From Anaerolineaceae bacterium (GTDB lineage Bacteria; Chloroflexota; Anaerolineae; Anaerolineales; Anaerolineaceae), in assembly GCA_003448875.1 (NCBI GenBank), contig DLXG01000011.1, positions 1-20,883 of the forward strand: 20,883 nucleotides of DNA, in the 5' to 3' direction. The notes below the pieces were generated by a model. It was not told where the DNA came from. It ran no database searches and saw nothing but the letters and a program-made list of their open reading frames with translations. Of this stretch, positions 1 through 7,540 are shown piece after piece. Every line of letters starts with the position of its first letter. Position 1 is the stretch's first letter. The translations under genes were made by a program, and so were the position numbers.

Positions 1-337
1 TATCCACCCGGTCGACCGGCCAGGGTAACCGATAGTGGGCTCCTGGAGTGGCCCGTGGCTCGATAACCATCCCAAAGCGTCGCACAACCGCTGCTTCTCC
101 CGGATCTACTACATAAACTCCTGTGAGTAGATACACAGCAATTGATAGGCCAAATATTCCCCAAAATATCCGCTTTGGCCGGAGATGACCAAAAGTGGCT
201 TGTAGATCTTCCCAAGGGGTTTCGCCATCGCCAATAAGAATTTGAAAAATTTTTCGGATGGCTTGTCCGACTTGCCTTAGCCCGGCCCGCCAATCCAGCG
301 GTTTTCTTTCTGGAGGTTGAGATGAGTTGGTTGTCAT
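1..337 (-). CDS. HflK-like SPFH protein, N-terminal part (runs off window)
   Basis: The gene starts at an ATG at 337, only 7 bp after the hflC stop, with an AGGTG ribosome site about 6 nt upstream. It is open to the window edge, giving 112 visible residues. A soluble N-terminal stretch of about 60 residues is followed by one membrane segment (roughly residues 63-78) and then VVDPGEAAVVRRFG and HYRLPWPVDRVD, the start of an HflK-type SPFH (band 7) domain. In bacteria HflK and HflC form a membrane complex around the FtsH protease and modulate its activity. The visible SPFH start closely resembles the HflK half of the fusion protein at 1355-2911, so this is a second HflK paralogue rather than the only one. 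Without the C-terminus its full length cannot be judged. Confidence 0.85.
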   Translation of the reverse strand, partial: MTTNSSQPPERKPLDWRAGLRQVGQAIRKIFQILIGDGETPWEDLQATFGHLRPKRIFWGIFGLSIAVYLLTGVYVVDPGEAAVVRRFGMVIEPRATPGAHYRLPWPVDRVD

Positions 338-344
338 AGGGCAC

Positions 345-1289
345 CTAATTGGATCCCGAATCTGATGTCGGGGTCGTAGAATCGGTCTGAGGACTGTTCG
401 TCTCTTGCAGATTTGTGATCGATGGGTTAAGGTACCTCAGTAGTTCAGAGTTGGATGGCAAGATCAGTGTTGTATTGCCATCGACAAAAACCTCATAGGA
501 CTGCAGAGTGCGCAGGAATTGGTAGAATTCAGGATCTTTCCCAAAGGCAGCCGCATAGGTGGCTATTGCTTCGGCATCTGCCTGGCCGCGAATTTCGGCC
601 GCTTTTTGGTTCGCATCGGCCAGAATTTGTGCTCTCTCCGTATCCGCTGCAGCTCGAATTTTGGCTGCCTGTTCCGTGCCTTCCGACCGGAACTGGCGAG
701 CAATCGCTTCGCGTTCGGCTTTCATACGCTGAAAGACGCTGGTTAAATTTGCCTGGGGAAAGGTAAGCTGTTTGAGACGTACATCCGTGACGGTAAAACC
801 ATACTGCTCTGTCCGGCTGGCGGATGCTTGCGCCACGGTATTCAAGGTGTTGGATAGTTTTAACTGCTCGGTATTCACGGTAACAAGCTGGCTTAATTCC
901 ACCTGTCCAAGCGCTACGCCCAACTCGGATGCGATCATATCAGCCAGGCGGGTTTCCGCACCGATCGGGTCGCGCACCGATTTTAGGAACAGCAGTGGGT
1001 CGGTTACTTTCCAGGTTGCATACGCTTCGAGAACGATGTTCTTTTTGTCAGCCGTTAAAAATTCGGTTTGGGGTAAGTTAAAAACACTCAGCTGGATGTT
1101 TATATGGGTGACGCTCTGGATCGGGTCGGGTAATTTGACGTATAAACCAGGGCTGGTAATCACCCGGACCGGCTGCCCAAATTGTGTAACGATTGCATTT
1201 TCCGTCGCGTCCACCTGGAAAAAGACCAAATTGGCCGCAAGAAATACCAAAGCGATCAAGAAAAGTACGAGATTTCGGAAGAGTTTCAT
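345..1289 (-). CDS. hflC: HflC, SPFH-domain modulator of FtsH
   Basis: This 314-residue protein begins MKLFRNLVLFLIALVFLAA, one N-terminal membrane anchor (residues about 6-24). It is followed by an SPFH domain starting ENAIVTQFGQPVRVI with GLYVKLPDPIQSV, and a helical, Ala/Glu-rich region (EREAIARQFRSEGTEQAAKI) typical of HflC. I chose the ATG at 1289 because a CAGGAG ribosome site lies about 8 nt upstream and the membrane anchor follows directly; a further 38 codons are open upstream but overlap the previous gene and look unlike HflC. HflC pairs with HflK in a ring that surrounds and restrains FtsH. It lies between two HflK-type genes, which suggests a complex with two different HflK partners (inference). 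The C-terminal tail is Ser/Thr-rich. Confidence 0.92.
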   Translation of the reverse strand: MKLFRNLVLFLIALVFLAANLVFFQVDATENAIVTQFGQPVRVITSPGLYVKLPDPIQSVTHINIQLSVFNLPQTEFLTADKKNIVLEAYATWKVTDPLLFLKSVRDPIGAETRLADMIASELGVALGQVELSQLVTVNTEQLKLSNTLNTVAQASASRTEQYGFTVTDVRLKQLTFPQANLTSVFQRMKAEREAIARQFRSEGTEQAAKIRAAADTERAQILADANQKAAEIRGQADAEAIATYAAAFGKDPEFYQFLRTLQSYEVFVDGNTTLILPSNSELLRYLNPSITNLQETNSPQTDSTTPTSDSGSN

Positions 1290-1354
1290 GAGGTTTGCTC
1301 CTGAAGGATGATCTGAGATAAAACGAGAATTACGAGTTTCAGCATGGTCACTTC

Positions 1355-2911
1355 TCACGGCTGCGGTGGAAAAGTGCTCGCGCCGTTGACGCCCGGGAAC
1401 CATAAATCGGTGGACTGCATGCGCACAGCCGAGTCCAGCACGAACTTGCGTGCTCCGGGCAGGACTCGTTCGACAGATTCCAGGTACAGGCGCAGGCGCG
1501 TAACGACCGGAGCCTTGGCATATGCCCCCTGCTGGCTGGCGAACCGGGCTGCTTCACCGCTCGCCAGAGCGATTTTTTCAGCCTGGTAGGCATTGGCTGC
1601 CTGAATGGCCTTTTCGGCATCACCACGTGCGACTGGAAGAATTTCGTTTTGATAAGCGAGCGCTTCATTGATAAAGGTATTTCGGTCTTCCCGAGCACTG
1701 GCCACATCACGAAATGCTTCTGCAACTTCTGGCGGCGGACTGCTTTCAAGCAGTTGAATGCCGGTGATCTGTAAACCGGATTGATAACCATCTAGTGCGG
1801 ATTGGGTCAGGCCTGCGGCTCGTTGTTGAATGGTAGATTTATCCATTGTGAGCAGCGCATCTACGGATTCACCGGCGACAACTTGACGCATGGCGGCTTC
1901 TGACGCCCGTTCGATCAAAATTTTCGGATCAACGGTATTGAGAAGGAAATTGACCGGGTCGTTGACTTTGTAATGGACACTCAGCCGGATGTTGAGCTGG
2001 TTTTCATCCCCTGTCAGCATCAGGCTGGCCGGTGTTTCTAACCGGCGAATTTCGTCTAACTGAACGATATCTACGCGGTCTACTGGCCAGGGCAGCCGAT
2101 AGTGCAAGCCAGAACCCTGATTCGGTGAAGCTACTGCTCCAAACCGCCGGACAACAGCCGCCTCTCCGGGCCTGACAATGTAAAACCCAGAAAATAGATA
2201 CACTCCAAGGAACAATGCCAGTCCAACAGGCAGAAATACCCGCCAAACTGTATGAGAATAATTGTTGTGTGCATGGCCAGCATGGCCTTCTACATCAATC
2301 TCGGTACGGTGACGAAGCGCGTGGATGGCTGATGAGGCGATTTCATAACCTGAAAACAAAATAAACACCACCACAATGGCGGCAGCTGCCCGATCCAGGT
2401 TCGGCAGCCCCAGGGCAGCCCCAGCTAACCCAGCAACCACAACAACAGAGGCATAAATGTCCATCTGTGAGTGGTACCCTCCGGCGATGAGCGCCGGTGA
2501 ATTGGTCTGGCGGCCTACGTAGAGTTTATAACGCGCAATAAAATAAGCCGCGGCGACGGTGACCAGTGAGGCCAGGGTAATGGGAACCAGATTTCTCAGC
2601 TCAGGGGACTCGCCGCCTAATACTTCTCGTACGATGTCAAACCCCACATAGAAAATTGCCCCTGCCACCGCCAGTGCTACCCAATTCTCGGCCATATTGA
2701 CGCGGCTGCGTGCCTCGTTGCGGTTTGTTTCCCACCGGCTGATGAGCAAGCCGACGAATACGAACCCCCCAATGACAGCGTCGGCAATTGAGTGAAGGGC
2801 ACTGGCCCGTAAAGCCAGGCTGCCCGAAGCACCAGCCAACCATAGCTTAAAGGCAATTAATAGCAGGTTGATCACAATCGTGATCAGAACAGTTCGTTCT
2901 TTACGGTTCAT
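1355..2911 (-). CDS. CDF cation-transporter membrane domain fused to HflK
   Basis: This 518-residue protein is a two-part fusion. Residues 1-205 look like the membrane domain of a cation diffusion facilitator: several hydrophobic helices and both family metal-site motifs, H40-SIA-D44 in the second helix and H147-SQM-D151 in the fifth. The usual cytoplasmic C-terminal CDF domain is absent. A short His-rich linker (residues 210-220) leads to another membrane helix (about 225-245) and a complete HflK-type SPFH domain starting VRPGEAAVVRRFG, with the helical Ala/Glu region (SAREDRNTFINEALAYQNEI) and C-terminus. An AGGAGG ribosome site lies 11 nt upstream of the ATG. It starts the hflK/hflC cluster, and its stop precedes the hflC ATG by 65 bp. 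Known: HflK modulates FtsH and CDF proteins export Zn/Fe/Mn. Inferred: a metal-linked or structural role in membrane-protein quality control. Confidence 0.88.
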   Translation of the reverse strand: MNRKERTVLITIVINLLLIAFKLWLAGASGSLALRASALHSIADAVIGGFVFVGLLISRWETNRNEARSRVNMAENWVALAVAGAIFYVGFDIVREVLGGESPELRNLVPITLASLVTVAAAYFIARYKLYVGRQTNSPALIAGGYHSQMDIYASVVVVAGLAGAALGLPNLDRAAAAIVVVFILFSGYEIASSAIHALRHRTEIDVEGHAGHAHNNYSHTVWRVFLPVGLALFLGVYLFSGFYIVRPGEAAVVRRFGAVASPNQGSGLHYRLPWPVDRVDIVQLDEIRRLETPASLMLTGDENQLNIRLSVHYKVNDPVNFLLNTVDPKILIERASEAAMRQVVAGESVDALLTMDKSTIQQRAAGLTQSALDGYQSGLQITGIQLLESSPPPEVAEAFRDVASAREDRNTFINEALAYQNEILPVARGDAEKAIQAANAYQAEKIALASGEAARFASQQGAYAKAPVVTRLRLYLESVERVLPGARKFVLDSAVRMQSTDLWFPGVNGASTFPPQP

Positions 2912-2996
2912 AGCATTCCATTCCTCCTGTAGGTCAGAATCTAGCGATTGTTCTTCACGAAAACTCGTGCAGCGACTGGAAAAGTTTGGCTCAAGG

Positions 2997-4157
2997 TTAT
3001 TGACTTACATGGTCCCAAGGACTGACTTTTCCGTAAACCTCACTTCGCAACTCGAAATGTAGATGTGCACCTGTAGAATTGCCGGTATTTCCGACCGCTC
3101 CGATTATTTCTCCTTGCGCCACGCTTTGTCCACAGCTCACATTTGCTACACTCATATGAGCATATGCAGACTGCCAGCCATTCCCATGGTCGATGACCAC
3201 CAGATTCCCATACCCGTATTCGCTCCAACCTGCGAAAACAACAACGCCGCTGTCGCTGGAATAGATCGCATTTCCTTCTGCGCCGGCAATATCCAGTGCA
3301 GGGTGGATACTGGAAAAATCATAGCCTGAGAGTGAGCGGGCGATGGTAGGCCAAACAAAAGCACCAGTGCCAATCGCCCCCTGGTAAACTTTTCCGCATG
3401 ACCCCGAACCGTAATACGCCGCCACTGCCGGGTTGCTTCTTGATATGGGTGGGGGGCCCCAATCTTGAAGCGCTCTGCGGCCACCTGGGATGATCAGCCA
3501 GTTTCCTTCCTGAATAGAGGCCAGAGCTGGTTCCGTGATAAACAGATCCAGGTTGTTTTCAGGCCATAAAAGTATTTCTTCAGGCTTGACCTTGAAGAAA
3601 TTTGCGACGGACTCCAGATTATCGGATTGTTTCCACTGGTAATACACGCCATCGACAGGAAGGATCTTTAGCTCTTGACCTGGTCTTAAAAATTGGGGGT
3701 TGTCGCGCAGGATTTCATAATTTCCCCACAGCACAGTCTCTGGTTGTAAACCATATTTCTCGGCGATGAGGAACAGGTTGTCGCCGGGTTGTACTTTGTA
3801 AAGAGTAACAACCCTAGATTCTTCTGAAATGATGGTTGTCAATAAAGCCAGACGTCGAATACCATTTACGAATTCAGTTTGTGAATATGAATAATCGGGC
3901 ATTTGAACTTCTCCCGGCTGCTGTGTCGCTGTGCGCGCGGAATTTGAATTCAGTTCTGACAAGTCGTGTACATTCTGAAATTCATTGGACTGTGAATTCG
4001 TGGAGGCGGAAAATCCAGGAACAATCCTGAACGGTATTAGTACTACGATCCCTATCAGTAAACTGGTTTGAAACCATCGCCTTTTCAACAAGAAACCTGC
4101 CAGTTTACATATTTTTCTAAATATAATAACGACCTGCCTTTCGTAGTCTCTTGTCAT
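2997..4157 (-). CDS. Membrane-anchored LysM / M23 peptidoglycan endopeptidase
   Basis: From the ATG at 4157 this is a 386-residue protein. A cytoplasmic start of about 30 residues is followed by one membrane anchor (WFQTSLLIGIVVLIPFRIV), a low-complexity spacer, two LysM modules (VTLYKVQPGDNLFLIAEKYG and VYYQWKQSDNLESVANFFKV) and a C-terminal M23 (LytM-type) domain. Zinc ligands and catalytic residues are visible as H285-xxx-D289, H334 and H365-x-H367 (GAHLHFEL). The domain order indicates a tethered enzyme that binds peptidoglycan through LysM and cuts peptide crosslinks. An earlier ATG at 4226 would overlap the previous gene by 56 bp; 4157 leaves a 13-bp gap, so I prefer it. It is last in a unit with HtrA, YHS and zinc-ribbon genes. 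A close paralogue lies at 14142-15290. Confidence 0.9.
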   Translation of the reverse strand: MTRDYERQVVIIFRKICKLAGFLLKRRWFQTSLLIGIVVLIPFRIVPGFSASTNSQSNEFQNVHDLSELNSNSARTATQQPGEVQMPDYSYSQTEFVNGIRRLALLTTIISEESRVVTLYKVQPGDNLFLIAEKYGLQPETVLWGNYEILRDNPQFLRPGQELKILPVDGVYYQWKQSDNLESVANFFKVKPEEILLWPENNLDLFITEPALASIQEGNWLIIPGGRRALQDWGPPPISRSNPAVAAYYGSGSCGKVYQGAIGTGAFVWPTIARSLSGYDFSSIHPALDIAGAEGNAIYSSDSGVVVFAGWSEYGYGNLVVIDHGNGWQSAYAHMSVANVSCGQSVAQGEIIGAVGNTGNSTGAHLHFELRSEVYGKVSPWDHVSQ

Positions 4158-4170
4158 AGCCTTAGTATTA

Positions 4171-4569
4171 TTAAGCGATCTTAGTGCCTGCCAACGTTTG
4201 CCCGCATTGGGGACAAAACTTAGCATTTGGGGGTACCGTTGATCGACAGCTCTGGCAAGTGGTTGTTGTGTTCATCAGGTTTAATCCACAAGCCTGGCAA
4301 AATTTGCTCCCAATTTGATTCCTCGCTCCGCACCCCTCACAAAAAATTCCTTGCACGTTTTCTGTTTCCGGGGTCAAATCGCTTCCACAGGCAAGGCAAT
4401 ATTTATTTTCGATTGGATTGTCTAAGCCGCACCTGGTGCACACCGAAGATCTCTCATAGGGAATACCCTGGCGATCATGGTGGTCAGAACCAGTCTTGTG
4501 ACCTCCCCTCGTGTTCCGGCGATTGCGACGATCGAAAAAGTTTTCGAACAAATCTTCTAGAAAATCCAT
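4171..4569 (-). CDS. Triple zinc-ribbon protein
   Basis: This 132-residue soluble protein has an acidic/aromatic N-terminus (MDFLEDLFENFFDRRNRR), a His/Arg-rich spacer, and three consecutive four-Cys zinc ribbons: C44/C47-C58/C61, C77/C80-C91/C94 and C105/C108-C119/C122, each built as CxxC-10-CxxC. The ATG at 4569 is preceded by GGAGG at 6 nt, so it is a better start than the in-frame ATG at 4584. Such ribbons usually mediate protein or nucleic-acid contacts; no catalytic domain is visible. It lies between a YHS-domain gene and an M23 endopeptidase, so a role in envelope-protein regulation or assembly is possible, but this is inference from position only. Confidence 0.82.
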   Translation of the reverse strand: MDFLEDLFENFFDRRNRRNTRGGHKTGSDHHDRQGIPYERSSVCTRCGLDNPIENKYCLACGSDLTPETENVQGIFCEGCGARNQIGSKFCQACGLNLMNTTTTCQSCRSTVPPNAKFCPQCGQTLAGTKIA

Positions 4570-4622
4570 TTCCAACCTCCACATACTACTTTGAGGATAT
4601 TATTTATCCCGCTATACGAAGG

Positions 4623-4859
4623 TTATCCATTCGCGTCATGGATTGCGACCCTTCTGCAATATCTCTCGGGATCCTGATCAAACGTAGTCAGGCATCTGCG
4701 CGTGCAAAAGTAATACATCCGACCGAGATACCGGTACGACCAACGCGCCTTGCGGGGGAAAAATTCTCTTCCACACACTGGATCTTTTACTTTGTGTTCC
4801 ATTGCAGACGGTTTCCTCCGTTCATGCAGATGTTCAATGCCATGATCATTCCCAGGCAT
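4623..4859 (-). CDS. YHS-domain protein
   Basis: This 78-residue protein carries a compact YHS domain: DPVCG at about residues 26-30, an aromatic strand (RYLGRMYYFC), a second Cys pair at FCTRRC, then F..DPERY. The family is found in heavy-metal ATPases and stand-alone small proteins and is thought to bind metal through its cysteines. The N-terminal 19 residues are mildly His-rich (DHGIEHLHE). Start choice is uncertain: the ATG at 4859 leaves a 9-bp gap from the HtrA stop, and the ATG at 4802 would begin directly before the domain. Both have a GGAG-type site about 12 nt upstream. It appears to be co-transcribed with HtrA. Confidence 0.75.
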   Translation of the reverse strand: MPGNDHGIEHLHERRKPSAMEHKVKDPVCGREFFPRKARWSYRYLGRMYYFCTRRCLTTFDQDPERYCRRVAIHDANG

Positions 4860-4868
4860 TGAATGTCG

Positions 4869-6044
4869 TTACTCCACTGTCTCTGGTCTCGATCCTATGA
4901 GAAGGTCAATGTCACTTTCCTTGCCATTGCGAACAATGGTTAGTGTTACCGTTTGCCCCGGACGCGTTTCCAAAGCGATGTAAACCAGCAAGTCGTTGAA
5001 TGTATCGATGGATTTTCCATCGATTGCAATAACAAGATCTCCGCCTACTTCCACAGCCCGGCCATTGACAAGCTTTTGTTTGTCAGCACCGCGAATGCCC
5101 GCTTGCTCTGCTGGTCCCCCCGGAGTCACCTCTACCAGGTACGCTCCAGTAGCGATAGGCAGGTTCATCGCCTCGACTAGACTGGGATTCACATCGCCCC
5201 CTCGAACCCCTAGCCAGGACCACTCATACTTTCCTTTTGAAATGAGCTCTGGCACTACCTGATTGACAATGTTCACGGGGATCGCAAAACCGACCCCGCT
5301 ATTACTTTGGGATAATCCGTTCGTTTCGATTTGCGCATTGATTCCAATGATATGGCCGTGGAGATCCAGAAGTGGTCCACCGGAATTTCCGGGATTGATC
5401 GCGGCATCGGTTTGTATTGCTTCGGGTATCGAGAATGGGGTCAGTGCAGGGATTGTTCGACCCAACGCGGAGATAATCCCTTTCGTCAATGTTCCATCCA
5501 GGCCAAAGGGGTTTCCGATTGCCACCACCGTCTGTCCGACTGCCAATTCCTGCATATTTCCAAGGGGTAGAGGAAGAACCTTATCAGGTACTTTTTCTAC
5601 TTGAATAACTGCCAGATCACTATTTTGATCTATTCCAATTGTTTCTGCAGATTGGATCTGACCATCAGAAAACGTTACATCGATCTGATCAGCATCTTGA
5701 ACGACGTGCGCATTCGTTACAATTCGCCCTTTATCATCGAAAACAAATCCAGACCCCGTTCCAACTGGCACAATCCCTTGCTGTGCCTGCTGGTAAACGG
5801 TAATATTCACAACGGATGGGCTACTGCTGCGATATAAATCAACCAGTAAATTTTCTTCATTCTGTGATGTATTGGCAGAGGCTTGTTCCGGAACAGGTGT
5901 TAATTGCGACCCTATGGGGGCAAGTTGCTGGGTTGGAGCTTCGACTTTCTGTGCGGAATAAGTGAAGGCTGCACAACCGAGTAAAGGGGCTATGCCCAGT
6001 AAGAGTAATATCAGCTTGAAAATTTGTTTCATTGATGTGTCCAT
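4869..6044 (-). CDS. HtrA/DegP-type trypsin-like serine protease with PDZ domain, lipoprotein
   Basis: This 391-residue protein begins with a lipoprotein signal (LILLLLGIAPLLGC, lipid-modified Cys24), a Pro/Gln/Thr linker, a trypsin-like domain with the full triad H113 (TNAHVV), D143 (NSDLAV) and S221 (GNSGGPL), and one C-terminal PDZ domain (about residues 280-385, with GPAEQAGIRGAD and GDLVIAIDGKSI). The family degrades or refolds damaged envelope proteins; one PDZ matches the DegS/HtrA class. ATGs at 6044 and 6032 are both possible, and neither has a strong ribosome site. It follows a terminator (6161-6199) and about 115 bp of AT-rich DNA, so it probably heads its own transcription unit with the YHS, zinc-ribbon and M23 genes behind it. 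Confidence 0.93.
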   Translation of the reverse strand: MDTSMKQIFKLILLLLGIAPLLGCAAFTYSAQKVEAPTQQLAPIGSQLTPVPEQASANTSQNEENLLVDLYRSSSPSVVNITVYQQAQQGIVPVGTGSGFVFDDKGRIVTNAHVVQDADQIDVTFSDGQIQSAETIGIDQNSDLAVIQVEKVPDKVLPLPLGNMQELAVGQTVVAIGNPFGLDGTLTKGIISALGRTIPALTPFSIPEAIQTDAAINPGNSGGPLLDLHGHIIGINAQIETNGLSQSNSGVGFAIPVNIVNQVVPELISKGKYEWSWLGVRGGDVNPSLVEAMNLPIATGAYLVEVTPGGPAEQAGIRGADKQKLVNGRAVEVGGDLVIAIDGKSIDTFNDLLVYIALETRPGQTVTLTIVRNGKESDIDLLIGSRPETVE

Positions 6045-6447
6045 TTGCTTCTTGATGAAATAGATAGGATGACTGGATCATAACGGCCAAGAATGAGAAA
6101 CTATTGAATTACTTCTGACAAAAAGATTAAAAGCGCAAGAAATCTTTCTTCAGGCCATTTAAAAACCAATCCTTGCCGTTAGGTTTGGGCAAGGATTGGG
6201 AGAGGAGAAGGAGAAGGAGAAGACAGATTTAGTGTAGGATTTTTGTTTAAGAAAATACTGAAAAAATTCTGACAAACGAATGAGAAATGCTTGTGCAGGG
6301 TTTGAGAAGATTACTTTGCTCGGTGCTTTTATCGAAATTCAGCTCAAAATTAACCTTATCCCTCCATTGCTTCTTTACCAATGTGGGCATAGGCCATATT
6401 GGCTCAGTTGAGAAGAAACATTGTTTAAGTGGAAAAATTGTGCTGTG
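6045..6447. other. Intergenic region with terminator and probable htrA promoter
   Basis: About 400 bp without a supported gene. From the upstream side (6447 downward) it holds AT-rich sequence, a purine-rich GGAGAA tract on the plus strand (6198-6222) and a minus-strand terminator (6161-6199). The following AT-rich stretch, 6160-6045, is where the htrA promoter should lie. On the minus strand a TTGTCA (about 6115-6120) with a T-rich hexamer TCTCAT 17 nt downstream is a possible but weak sigma-70-type match. The nine bases ttctgacaa occur twice on the plus strand (about 6114 and 6268), which may be chance. Confidence 0.4.
6161..6199 (-). terminator. Rho-independent terminator
   Basis: A perfect 12-bp inverted repeat (CCAATCCTTGCC at 6166-6177 with GGCAAGGATTGG at 6188-6199) encloses a 10-nt loop. 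Read on the minus strand it is followed at once by TTTTT, the form of an intrinsic terminator. It lies about 250 bp after the stop of the split L,D-transpeptidase and before htrA, so it closes the response regulator/kinase unit. Confidence 0.88.
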
Positions 6448-6975
6448 TCATTTGACAATAACCAATGTCCCATAACCCGTCTGTTCCCAAATTTCCGGGG
6501 CTGATACAGGCGTAGTCCAGCGGAATATCCATTTAGCTTCCTCGGTCCGCATATTGACACAACCATGGCTCATCATCATTCCAAAATTATCATGCCAATA
6601 TGTACCATGAAACGCGACTCCGTTGGGAGCAAAGAACGTGGTCCAGGGGACACCAGGTAATTTATATGCTTCGAGATCGGATGTCAACTGCCCATCGCCC
6701 ATATGTTTCGATGGCATTTTTGAGTATACATGGAATTCGCCTGTGGGCGTGTTTGTCGAGATCAGCCCTGGGATATTTCGCCGGTCAGGGATCCCCGTGG
6801 AAACTTTTGTTTTCAAAACCACCCGGTCATTTTCATAAGCGGTCAGGGTCTGCAATGCAATCGAGACGTCAATTCGTTTGTCGGAAGGATTTACCTCTGG
6901 AGAAATGGGCTCAAATTCTTCGGGTTGTATGAACCGTAAGTGAATTGCCTGAACGTGATACTCGATCTCGGTCAA
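6448..6975 (-). CDS. C-terminal catalytic half of the interrupted L,D-transpeptidase
   Basis: The only usable in-frame start after the internal TAA is a TTG at 6975, which would give 175 residues containing the whole YkuD domain (HGTYWH and SHGCVN, catalytic Cys at about residue 139). No ribosome site stands before this TTG, and the product would have no export signal, so independent translation would leave it in the cytoplasm. This supports reading it as the second half of a broken gene. Confidence 0.55.
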   Translation of the reverse strand: MTEIEYHVQAIHLRFIQPEEFEPISPEVNPSDKRIDVSIALQTLTAYENDRVVLKTKVSTGIPDRRNIPGLISTNTPTGEFHVYSKMPSKHMGDGQLTSDLEAYKLPGVPWTTFFAPNGVAFHGTYWHDNFGMMMSHGCVNMRTEEAKWIFRWTTPVSAPEIWEQTGYGTLVIVK

Positions 6976-7026
6976 CTCATCATGTAAGCGGTACCATGGG
7001 GTCCCATCTGGACCAGAGTCTACTCC

Positions 7027-7482
7027 TTAAACCCAGTGGGTAGAACCATAATACAACCGGTAAAGGGGTTCCCAATTCTTTCTGTACGGCAGATATCGCA
7101 TCGTTTGGGTAAGAGGAACGGTCACCTCAGCCAGTTGGCCGCTGTTTATTAGGATGTCTGTGATCACTGGATTGTAACGAAACTTGACTTGTTGCAGGTA
7201 TGCGCTGTGAGCGTAACCGCGCCAGACCCGGTACCATTTCGGGTTATAACCTGGGCCATCTTCAGAAAGGATCTCATCATAGATGTTGACCAGCTCATCT
7301 CGGAAACGCTGGTATAGGATCTTGCTTTTGTCCGACGGCTTGCTATAAACGCTGATGGATTTCGTTGTTACTCGGCCTATTTTCCCTTCATCCACATCGG
7401 GATCTAAACCTTTCAGAGGCCGGATGGCAAGACCGCCTAACCAACTTGCAGAACTGATCAGAAACTTCCGGCGAGTATACAT
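7027..7482 (-). CDS. N-terminal half of the interrupted L,D-transpeptidase
   Basis: As it stands this frame gives 151 residues: MYTRRKFL twin-arginine export signal, a mature start near residue 25, and an SH3b-like segment (RVTTKSISVYSKPSDKSKIL) without catalytic residues. It ends at the TAA at 7027. An AGGAGG site lies 14 nt upstream of the ATG, longer than usual. Alone it would be an exported wall-binding fragment; see the joined entry at 6448-7482. Confidence 0.6.
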   Translation of the reverse strand: MYTRRKFLISSASWLGGLAIRPLKGLDPDVDEGKIGRVTTKSISVYSKPSDKSKILYQRFRDELVNIYDEILSEDGPGYNPKWYRVWRGYAHSAYLQQVKFRYNPVITDILINSGQLAEVTVPLTQTMRYLPYRKNWEPLYRLYYGSTHWV

Positions 7483-7540
7483 GGTATTTTTACATTCCTC
7501 CTCTCTTGGTGTGTTTTAGAAAGTTTTTCGTTTAGATTTA

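Larger units (their letters stand above)
6448..7482 (-). pseudogene. Tat-type L,D-transpeptidase interrupted by an in-frame TAA
   Basis: One reading frame of 345 codons spans this region and is broken only by TAA at 7027-7029 (codon 152). Before it lie a twin-arginine signal (TRRKFL), an SH3-like region and the family stretch ending YYGSTHWV. After it the same frame continues with GVDSGPDGTPWYRLHDE, then a complete YkuD catalytic domain (HGTYWHDNF, SHGCVNMR) and a normal C-terminus. The intact relative at 9689-10774 has continuous sequence across the equivalent site (LYYSQVTW...LYRVNEPF), so the parts belong to one ancestral protein. YkuD enzymes make 3-3 crosslinks or attach proteins to peptidoglycan. 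It follows the histidine kinase by 58 bp. A recent nonsense mutation, a sequencing error or readthrough could explain it; TAA makes selenocysteine unlikely. Confidence 0.8.

Noticed and set aside
772..1311. Plus-strand open frame of 179 codons
   Set aside because: It lies fully opposite hflC, has no recognisable domain and no ribosome site; it is a shadow of the real gene.
2953..2967. Inverted repeat CACGA...TCGTG as a terminator after the fusion/M23 boundary
   Set aside because: Five-pair stem with no T run on either strand.
4227..4862. Plus-strand open frame of 211 codons
   Set aside because: It runs antisense to the zinc-ribbon and YHS genes, both of which have clear motifs; composition shows no protein family.
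6198..6222. GGAGAA triplet-like repeat as a regulatory or microsatellite element
   Set aside because: Only three short copies beside the terminator; too little to support a function.
6255..6450. Open frame of about 63 codons after the TGA of the broken L,D-transpeptidase
   Set aside because: The transpeptidase ends normally before it, the sequence is low in recognisable features, and there is no start or ribosome site.
7027..7029. Recoding of the TAA in the L,D-transpeptidase as an amino acid
   Set aside because: TAA is neither the Sec nor the Pyl codon and is the least leaky stop; mutation or sequence error is more likely.
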